A stretch of DNA of 56,544 nucleotides, from the NCBI RefSeq assembly GCF_001039355.2, contig NW_019775491.1, forward strand, positions 412,680-469,223, given 5' to 3'. Position numbers and translations under genes: made by a program. The notes below the pieces were generated by a model that worked only from the letters and a program-made list of their open reading frames with translations, was not told the DNA's origin and ran no database searches. The stretch is from Lingula anatina. Its lineage: Eukaryota > Brachiopoda > Lingulata > Lingulida > Lingulidae. Shown in pieces: positions 49,095 through 56,544 of the stretch. Numbering within the stretch: the stretch's first letter is position 1; each line of letters starts with the position of its first letter.

Positions 49095-50856
49095 CTGAGA
49101 TGCGACAGCGTCTCTGACACCGTTCTTACAGCTGTCGTGAAGTCGAGTCGAAGTCTTCTCGAGAATGATGTTTACAATTGCACAATGTGGGATTCATACT
49201 ATAGATTATTGGGTAAGTCTTATTCAGTACCCATAAGAGAGTTTGATGCGATTTGAAGAACCGTTCCTTTTTTAACTTTTTGGTAAAATTTAGATGCAGT
49301 AATTTGCAATGGGCACGTATCAAAATTCGAATTGCACTTTCTTCACTTTTTTAAATCAGAAACCATTGATGTTTTCCTAGAACGAGTGTCTGTATAATGA
49401 ATTTTTATGGGCACGGTGTGAACGATGTGTGTGAACGATGACAGTGGTTAAACCGCCCCTACCCAATGAACTACATAAATTTACAAGAGAAGCGCATGTA
49501 CTATACTTCATCACTTTCTGTTAAAAATGCTATTACACTGTATATTGTCAGAGAAATAGTGTGGATCACCGCCCACTATTGATGTCGTAGGTCACAGGCA
49601 GGTTGGGATATATGTTTCATTTAGGCACTCAAAGATATATAATTACAGGTATATCAACCCTCTTTTCATTTAGTGCTCGTTTAAAAAAAGCGTAACAGAG
49701 TAGGCCTACCCCATACTCCGGATGATTCATGTATGACACGCAAATCTGACACATTTTTAGCACTTATTTCCATTGCATCTTCCATTCTCTTTTCAAAGCA
49801 ATGGATCTATAGCTGCCTATTTCCAGAGTTGCAGCGCTGGCAACCCCGCTGCCAAGAGAAAAATAACACAGATGCTAGACCCCCTTCATGTTGACAAGTC
49901 TGTTTATAAATTTAGTCTTAAAATTGCCCCCCTTTTGACTCTAGTCTATTTGTCATGTTCAAACGCTTCCTTCTGCTTTCCTTATTCTGTCGAATGTAAG
50001 GTAAAAATACACAGTAGATCTATATCTTTTAAAAATCTGCTTTTGGAAATTCAAATTCGTAAAAAATGACCCCAGTTTTTTCACGACATTCTCTGTAACG
50101 ACAACCGCATGTTAGCTCTGGCAAACCATGTGTGAAAGGAGGAAACATGCTAATAGTAAAATTGAAGAATGTTCTTTTTGCCCCGAGTCATTTTTTTAGC
50201 GAAAGAGAGCTACGTCCCGAGCCGCTCGTGGAGAAAGACCGTTTCTTTTCTATGGGTTTCCAACAGAGGAGCGCATGATGTACGTGCTATTTGCCCCCAA
50301 GATAAAGATTCAAATTGATACGTATATACAGGTAATAGATTCTACATCGTTGGCCCAGCACGAATGTAAATGAATAAATATTCTGCGTCGCAAAAAATAA
50401 GCGCCCCAAACCAATACAATTCTGCCTGTCAATGTCAGTTGCTCCTACGTACGAAATGATTAGGAAGTTTGTGATTTCTGTAGAAATTTTCCTCAAACCG
50501 GGTGTTATTTCATTACGTTTGTTTATTTATTACATATTTTAACAGATGATGTGGAATAAAAATTGAATGCATGTATAAACCGATTGCAAGAACTCTTATT
50601 TTGTTTATTTTTCGTGTTTGATTTCATCAAAAGGAGTAGGAATAGAACCCCTACATTAATTTGACGTGTTAAAGCCAATTATGTTTCACAGGTAGAGTAG
50701 TGAAAGATGATATGCTTTACGTATTATAGGTTCGTTATTTTTCAGGCCCGCTGATGTCTTTTAAATCTCCCAAATGAAATATAGAAGTTTATTGTGTCAA
50801 TTATTCATTAATCCAAGTATCTATCAGCTCTTATTTATATTTTTTTAGGTGTGAGA
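49095..50856. other. Intergenic 5' of the hormone gene
   Basis: AT-rich sequence with only scattered short frames. No supported feature. Confidence 0.45.
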
Positions 50857-51058
50857 ATGCGCTCAGAGGGTGGTCACGTGGCCATGATGTGTTCCGTGTT
50901 GCTGTGCTATGTCGTTGTAGGAAGTGCCGTAAAGTGGGAGAGTAGATGTATGCGACATTACAAAGTGCATCTGATACGGCATCCAGCCAGGGAATGTGAA
51001 ACAAAGGTACATGTATGAAATTTTATGCTGAGTTCACGGTGTGATAATAAAAATGTAA

Positions 51059-51108
<50 letters not shown>

Positions 51109-51294
51109 ATACTATGAACTCCGAGTAATTCATGTGCATCCTTAAATAAAAGTTCGTTCTGCGAAATTCACTAGTTGAGGCCCCGGGCCGCTTTGGGCCA
51201 TTTCTCTGTTAGTCCAGATGTTAATTTTTTCAAAAATCGATCAATTATTCGTTTATGTGAATAATACGTGTACTTTTAAAATCAAATGTTAAAA

Positions 51295-51342
<48 letters not shown>

Positions 51343-51787
51343 CGGGGGGGGGGAGGGGGGTACATGTAAGTATATTCACCTGAATAGCCTCATTCCCTGA
51401 TGAAGATGTTCTGCTAGACATCGAAATATTGGAGGTAACTATTTCAATATTAAGCTGTTGACTGAAGGAAGATTACTTCATTTTTAAGAAATTTCTTTAA
51501 TAAATGAACAGTCATACGGTCAACAACTACTGGTCTTTACTAAGCGACTTCTCCCTACGTTCCAGACAGTTCTGCTGACGAGATGTGAAGGCTTTTGCTC
51601 CCGGTCTTCCACGGAGTCGTTGGTCAGTTTTCAGCCGGTCCTGCTCTACCCCTTTCACCACCGCTGTGAGTGCTGTAGAGACAGACTCTCCGTCATGAAG
51701 GCTCTACGCCTACAGTGCACCGACGGGAACTTTGTGTTTGCTACATATAGGTATATTATCCGATGTGGCTGTGACCTGTGTGTATAG
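50857..51787 (+). CDS. Secreted cystine-knot hormone, bursicon/glycoprotein-hormone-like
   Basis: Two exons joined in phase 0 (50857-51006 and 51566-51787) give 123 aa. The N-terminus has a hydrophobic signal-peptide core (MMCSVLLCYVVVGSA), with likely cleavage after the Ala. The mature part has 11 cysteines in a cystine-knot pattern: CMRHY, ECETK, RCEGFC, HRCECC, LQCTDG and RCGCDLC. RCEGFC, the CxCC cluster and the CxCxxC end are hallmarks of the bursicon/norrin/DAN and glycoprotein-hormone group. Bursicon subunits also have 11 cysteines, one free for heterodimer formation. A role as an extracellular hormone acting on LGR-type receptors is inferred from the family. It could instead be a diverged GPA2/GPB5-type subunit. 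The intron holds (CT)n and (GT)n tracts. Confidence 0.75.
51066..51106. repeat. (CT)n microsatellite
   Basis: About 20 dinucleotide units in the hormone gene intron. Confidence 0.95.
51299..51340. repeat. (GT)n microsatellite with a G-run
   Basis: About 20 dinucleotide units followed by G-rich sequence to about 51360, in the hormone gene intron. Confidence 0.95.
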
Positions 51788-52272
51788 TTGGCCTTAAAAC
51801 AAACCAGGAACAGCGAGAAAACGGCATTTTTCAAATGTGAACGACACCGAGGCTGCAGTGAGATGATGCGGTTTAAATGCGTATGTTCCATGTATATAAG
51901 ACAGGATCCTACGTCAATGAACTTGGATTTAACATGTGCATGGTGGTTCTTATATGTATTCACATGAAAGAGAGACTTCAGACTTCAGTGTGGCCACGAT
52001 ATTTTGTGTTTTGCTACATATACTGTACTATAAAGTGCATTTTTATGTGCTCTTCTGATAATGAGAGAGGAGAGAGCGCACCTAAAACTTTGACTGTACA
52101 GACTTTTGTGTGGTGACCGCTCTTTTTTGTCATGCCATCTGGTATCGATTCAACATCTGTACATACTTTGTTTATATGTAAGAAAGATATAGTGACCCGA
52201 CAGAAAACGCCATCCAAACCTGGTCCAGTAAAATCCTTATCTTGCCATAAATCTGTTCAAATTTAGTACAGA
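51788..52272. other. 3' flank of the hormone gene
   Basis: No exon seen. It probably contains the 3' UTR of the hormone gene. Confidence 0.4.
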
Positions 52273-52521
52273 CCTTATAAACGTATTAGGCGTTTACTAA
52301 CACTACCCGCAAATCTTTAAGCACTAACGCCCATATTACCACAAAACCCACGAATTAACCAACACACCGTACAATTATTTAGCACCAACAAAGTGATACC
52401 TAGCACTAATATTCATCCACTTTGGTGGCGCTGGTTAATTTGTGGGTTTTGATGTAAATATGGGTGTTAATGCTAAAAGATCTGCGGGTAGAGTTAGTAA
52501 ACGCCTAACCCATTTATAAGG
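52273..52521. mobile_element. 249-bp long-palindrome MITE
   Basis: Arms of about 90 bp pair across almost the whole element. The left arm starts CCTTATAAACGTATTAGG and the complement of the right end starts CCTTATAAATGGGTTAGG. Both continue through GGCGTTTACTAAC, CTACCCGC and AAAACCCAC blocks. It would form a long hairpin. No coding capacity. Confidence 0.8.
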
Positions 52522-53233
52522 CATGTTGTAGGTATGTATATGACTTACAAGTATGTAAGGCAAATACTGGTGTATGTATAAATGCTGACCCCCGGCAAGT
52601 TCGAGGTTTTCTCCACTCCCACCCCCCACCCCAACCCCCGTTTCAAGTGTTGCTAGCAAACTGATGACTTTTAAAAAGCTTTTTTTCGCATTTTTTGTAA
52701 TCGGCTCCATGCAGACTCCAGGATAAAATGCTGTAAGGGGCAAGTGTATCAAATAAGGTCTTGAAAAGGTCAGTCTGTTGTACCAGTTGGGTTGATAGCA
52801 TTATCCTTTCAAGTGACATACTTAGAAAACAACAAAGTGAGAAACCACATAAATTGTGCTTAAATGTTGTGCAGCAAATTTGAAACAGGCCTTATATTAT
52901 TGGAACAAAGCCTCGGATTTGGCTAAACTTCAGTACATATGCTTGGTATTAAATGCTGTTAAAATAAATTGAATATGTACAAAGCCTACTGAAGGTCGTA
53001 TTTTACTAGCACTAGTTTCTTTTTACGTGACGCTCTTCGCATAAAAAGCTGAATACATACTTTTGTTCCCTTTTGAGAGGCGACTTCTGCAAATCGAGCT
53101 TAGATCTAGCTGGTATTCGATTAATTATATATCAGGAATTATTATTTAACTATTTAAAAATGACGTTGATAATAATGATTTTGCCACCCACTAAAATGTC
53201 AATTTTCAAGGCGGGCTGGCTCTGGGCGCATAC
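52522..53233. other. Intergenic, no gene seen
   Basis: A C-rich stretch near 52610-52640 and otherwise AT-rich sequence. Confidence 0.4.
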
Positions 53234-53465
53234 CTATTGAAACTATATCGGTCTCCGTAGATCGATCCAACTCTGCGGGGACTCTCGCTGAATGCAATCA
53301 GATTAACAGATGAACGCCCCTCCTCGTGTTTAGTGAAATGCAGAAAAGATGATTATACTAGTAAGTTGGAAACAAGAGGAAGCATGTTAATCTGTTAACC
53401 TGATTGCATTCAGCGAGAGCTCCCGGGGAGTTGGATCGATCTTTGGAGACCGACAGTTTCATTGT
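53234..53465. mobile_element. Long-palindrome MITE related to the GATCGATC family
   Basis: Arms of about 70 bp: left GGTCTCCGTAGATCGATCCA, right complement GGTCTCCAAAGATCGATCCA, both followed by AACTC...TCTCGCTGAATGCAATCAG. It shares the GATCGATCCA end block and a GGGGA-CTCTC block with the copies at 13068 and 33148, but the interior differs. Confidence 0.75.
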
Positions 53466-54741
53466 GAATGATCCCTTTTGCGTTACCTGAACACAGTACG
53501 TCACAATCTACAATCGCGACGTCACGTCGTAATTTTCCGCAGATGGCTAATTTTCTTTTCATTTATGATATTGCAAATAATGGATGCTAAGATTGGCATA
53601 TCATGTCCGGTACCAATATTCTGTCAAGTTTCTAGATGTTTGTACGAAATCGACATACGCATGTCCGAAATTCTTTCCGGGGTACTTACAGCTGCCATGC
53701 AATCACACGAAGGGTGTGTTAGATGTGAAAGAACAAATTTCCATGTTGTGCGTATATCAATAAATATACAAAATATATAAATAAATTTAAATTGTTCGTT
53801 TGCCTCACTGGAAGTGACAGTAATAGAACTGCCTGTACCTTGTGCATGTACTATGGATATGTTGCTGAGGACATTATAAATAACAGCTTGGTTTCAAATC
53901 TTATCAATCATTTTATTACATTTCATCAGTGATACATATATCAACATATTTAAGACATGTTCAATATTTAGAACCATCCCATGTACAATATATTATCGCC
54001 ACCTATTCTTAATAAGAAAAATACCCAGAGGGCGAACCACAATTTAATTGATTCCAAGTTACCCATTTCTGACCTATCATGAAAATTTTGTCAAGTTATG
54101 AGCTAGACTGTTATTCAACAGACCGACAATTGAAAAAAATCCTTGGCGGCGGTTAAAATTGAACTAGTATTTACAATGAATATTTGTTATGACTCAATAC
54201 TAACCACTTTCTTTCAATAGTAATAGGTATATGGTGGAAACATGCACAGCATACCGGTAGTTCATCCTCATAATTTACGTTTTATGACATACTGCGCAGG
54301 GTCCTGTAATATAAACTTTACAAATATATTAAATATCTACATACACGTTTATCCCCCTGTAAATAAGACCAGATTACTTGGTTTACGTCCGAGGAATTTC
54401 ACTGCCTTTTTTAAAAGACAAAATCGTTTGATCCTCGAAAAGCAAAAGTTTGGTGCTCGGCGCATGAAGGGCAAGTCTCTTGGTTATAACCAGTGGAATG
54501 AACGGAGAACCTAAAGTCTCATGACGTAGAGTAAAATATTTCGCGGGACTTGGAGGGGAGTGGGACAAGAAATCATGTTAGAATTGAGGCTATGGATAAA
54601 AGCTGACACCACAGAAAGAGCTCACGTTTTGTCAGTCATTGTTGTATTGGTTCCTTAAAAGACATTCCCGGCGCAGAGTTTCGAGCAAGTAATTTATAGA
54701 TAGATTCTTTCACCATGTACTGTCATGGTCTTTGTCTGCGT
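53466..54741. other. Intergenic, no gene seen
   Basis: Short frames without splice sites or domain character. Confidence 0.4.
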
Positions 54742-55410
54742 GTCATGGCAGGTCACGTGTCAGATGAGTCACGTGTCAATTTTATAAGTACCAGTACTAC
54801 AGAAAGTATCACTAGTCAGGTGTCTTTGTGACAGCGGCCACGGTCACGTGTCACCGAGCATGGATAAAGTCATAAGTCAGGTCAGAGGTCAGATATCACT
54901 AGCCAAGAACTGGAATACGGTTAAATATCACCGGGCATGATTCAAGTCATAGGTCAGGTTAGAGGTCATATATAGCATAAACCAAAAACGAAAACAGGGC
55001 ACGTGTCACCGGGCACGAATCAAGTTGAAGGTCAGGTCAGAGGTCAGATATACATTAACATAAATTGAGAACTGAAACACGGTCACGTATCGCCGGACAT
55101 GAATCAGGTCAGAGGTCAGGTCATATGTCAGATATAATATAAACCAAAAACTAGACATTTATGAATCACGGGGCATGAATCAGGTCAAAGGTCCGGTCAG
55201 AGGTCAGATATAACATAAACCAAGAACTAGAACTCATTCATGAATCACCGGGCTTGAGTCAAGTCAAATATCTGGTCAGAGGTCATGCATATATAAGATA
55301 AACCAAGACATGGAACACGGGCGCGTATCGCCGGGAATGATTTGAGTCATACATGTACTCTGTATATCGAAGATCGCACTAAGGTCAGATATATCAGGGA
55401 CCAAGATATA
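54742..55410. repeat. Array of about eight 76-98-bp repeats with AGGTCA half-sites
   Basis: Diverged units starting near 54742, 54840, 54916, 54998, 55080, 55157, 55232 and 55318. A typical unit reads CACGTGTCACCGGGCA, then ATCAAGTCA, then AGGTCAGGTCAGAGGTCA, then GATATA and a variable AAACCAAGAACT part. Many units have two AGGTCA hexamers, the nuclear-receptor half-site. Early units have CACGTG. It lies upstream, on the plus-strand map, of the last TNF exon. Confidence 0.85.
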
Positions 55411-55663
55411 CACCAATACTGCAGTTTCGGAAACCTGTACAGTGTCTTACACGGCATGAGAAGTCACAGGCGCATTCCCCTGTGGTCTCAGTACTGGGCA
55501 TGTTTATGTGCAGATATGTAGAACTATAGGAGAGGGAAATATATATCTACACCTGCTCACTCGTTTCGCGTTTCTTTCTTCTCCTGCGAAAATCTTGCAT
55601 TTAGATGTGCTTATGATTATAAATTTAAATTTACATGCCTTGTTGAGAAGTATTTTAACATAT

Positions 55664-56328
55664 TCAAGGGATCTTGAAAGCGCCAAAAAAGGAACGCTTT
55701 GGATTCATGTCAATCACAGCCTTTAGGCTGTCCCTTGGTATTGTCACGCTTATCTCATCCCACGCATCGAAGTAGAAAACGCCACCGACGTATACTGCGT
55801 CCAAGGGAAAGTATGGTGCGTCAGCTCTACTGGAAGTAGCGCCCCTTCCGTCACGACATCCACTGAAAGAAAAAAACGACGGTAAACGACATTTGCTAAA
55901 CGACATTTACCGACTTTGTAAATAGACCATATGTACATACTAGTATCATGGTCATTGCATGGCCACATCCTGGCAGCCAGTTGCTGACATAGGGTTGGGG
56001 TGGGGTGGGGAGGAGGTTAAAAAACTGATGCTGACCAGAGGTCATTCATTTTACTGTAATGCAAAATACATAAAAATTGCAGCAAAGTGACATTAATAGG
56101 GATAATTGTCCATCTACCTATTAAAGCCAATTAATCAATGGCCAGGGTTATTTAAATACACGCTGTGGCATAACACAGATTAATTTTTTTTTCTTGATGA
56201 AAATTTTATAAATGAGTTGTTTGGCTTACCCATTAGGCAGGTCACTGAACGCCTCCATTAATACGACGCCATTCACTTTCTTATCTGCTTGTACCTGGTA
56301 GTAGGGTTTATAAAGCCTAGCTGGATCG
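55664..56328 (-). CDS. TNF-superfamily ligand, last two exons (gene continues past the window)
   Basis: Exon 56230-56328 (DPARLYKPYYQVQADKKVNG, then LMEAFSDLPNG) joins in phase to exon 55664-55862, which reads CRDGRGATSSR, then YVGGVFYFDAWDEISVTIPR, then SFFGAFKIP and TGA. The strand pattern GGVF-hydrophobic-GD/WDE-I-V followed by a terminal FFGAFK is the end of the TNF homology domain, which forms trimeric, usually type II membrane ligands. The N-terminal cytoplasmic, membrane and stalk parts and the first strands lie beyond the right edge. A role in apoptosis or immune signalling is only family inference. Confidence 0.8.
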
Positions 56329-56386
56329 CTGAAACAGAACTTTATTTTGTAGGAATAAAGATAATCATTTGCCAGCATTATGGCAG

Positions 56387-56544
56387 CAGTGAGGAGGGTA
56401 CTAGTGAGGAGGGTACTAATGAGGATGACACCGATGAGGATGTGACCAATAAGGATGGCACCAGTGAGGAGGGCACTAATGAGGATGACACCGATGAGGA
56501 TGTGACCAATAAGGATGGCACCAGTGAGGAGGGTACTAATGAGG
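56387..56544. repeat. 60-bp minisatellite built of 15-bp subunits
   Basis: Repeats of the kind ACTAATGAGGATGACACC / GATGAGGATGTGACC / AATAAGGATGGCACC / AGTGAGGAGGGT, a four-part higher-order unit. It continues past the window end inside a TNF gene intron. Confidence 0.9.

Noticed and set aside
1-56544. CRISPR arrays, bacterial operons or prophage features
   Set aside because: The window is clearly eukaryotic; the direct repeats seen are minisatellites, microsatellites or duplications without spacer structure.

Overview
This is AT-rich, intron-rich animal genomic DNA. Short GT-AG exons in long introns, a TATA-type promoter, a nuclear tRNA gene, tandem FMRFamide-receptor-like GPCRs, a bursicon-like cystine-knot hormone, a TNF ligand, DIRS-type retroelement remains and many MITEs suggest a marine bilaterian invertebrate, most likely a lophotrochozoan (mollusc, annelid or brachiopod). 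The species cannot be fixed from the sequence. One long N gap (30064-30730) and single Ns at 26102, 37076 and 39798 show that this is draft assembly.

Region 1 (about 1-10.5 kb, + strand) is a decayed, mobile-element-rich block. It holds a NAIF1-like Myb/SANT gene, a zinc-finger relic, a TatD-nuclease gene of TATDN2 type with two lesions, a truncated coiled-coil gene, a second decayed TatD copy, and a DIRS-like RT/RNase H fragment that interrupts that second copy.

Region 2 (11.6-25.3 kb) holds two recognisable housekeeping genes arranged head to head about 300 bp apart. DCAF6 (- strand, 18 coding exons, 1085 aa, every splice phase consistent) encodes a WD40 substrate receptor of CUL4-DDB1 ubiquitin ligase. 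GDAP2 (+ strand) encodes a macro-domain protein whose 3' half is missing. DCAF6 introns carry several inverted-repeat transposons, including one with perfect 34-bp ends and a nested MITE.

Region 3 (26.5-36 kb) has a tRNA-Leu(TAA), an intronless peptide-receptor-like GPCR, the N gap and a long gene-poor stretch.

Region 4 (36-40.8 kb, - strand) is a kinase-like gene whose domain lacks several catalytic residues and which is therefore probably a pseudokinase. Its last exon lies in a roughly 0.9-kb tandem duplication with an N at the junction.

Region 5 (41.5-47.6 kb) is a tandem array of two intact paralogous intronless GPCRs plus a C-terminal fragment, with duplicated flanks.

Region 6 (48-56.5 kb) has an unrecognised two-exon candidate gene, a secreted 11-cysteine cystine-knot hormone gene (+), long-palindrome MITEs, an array of about 80-bp repeats rich in AGGTCA half-sites, and the last two exons of a TNF-superfamily ligand (-) that continues past the window, with a 60-bp minisatellite in its intron.
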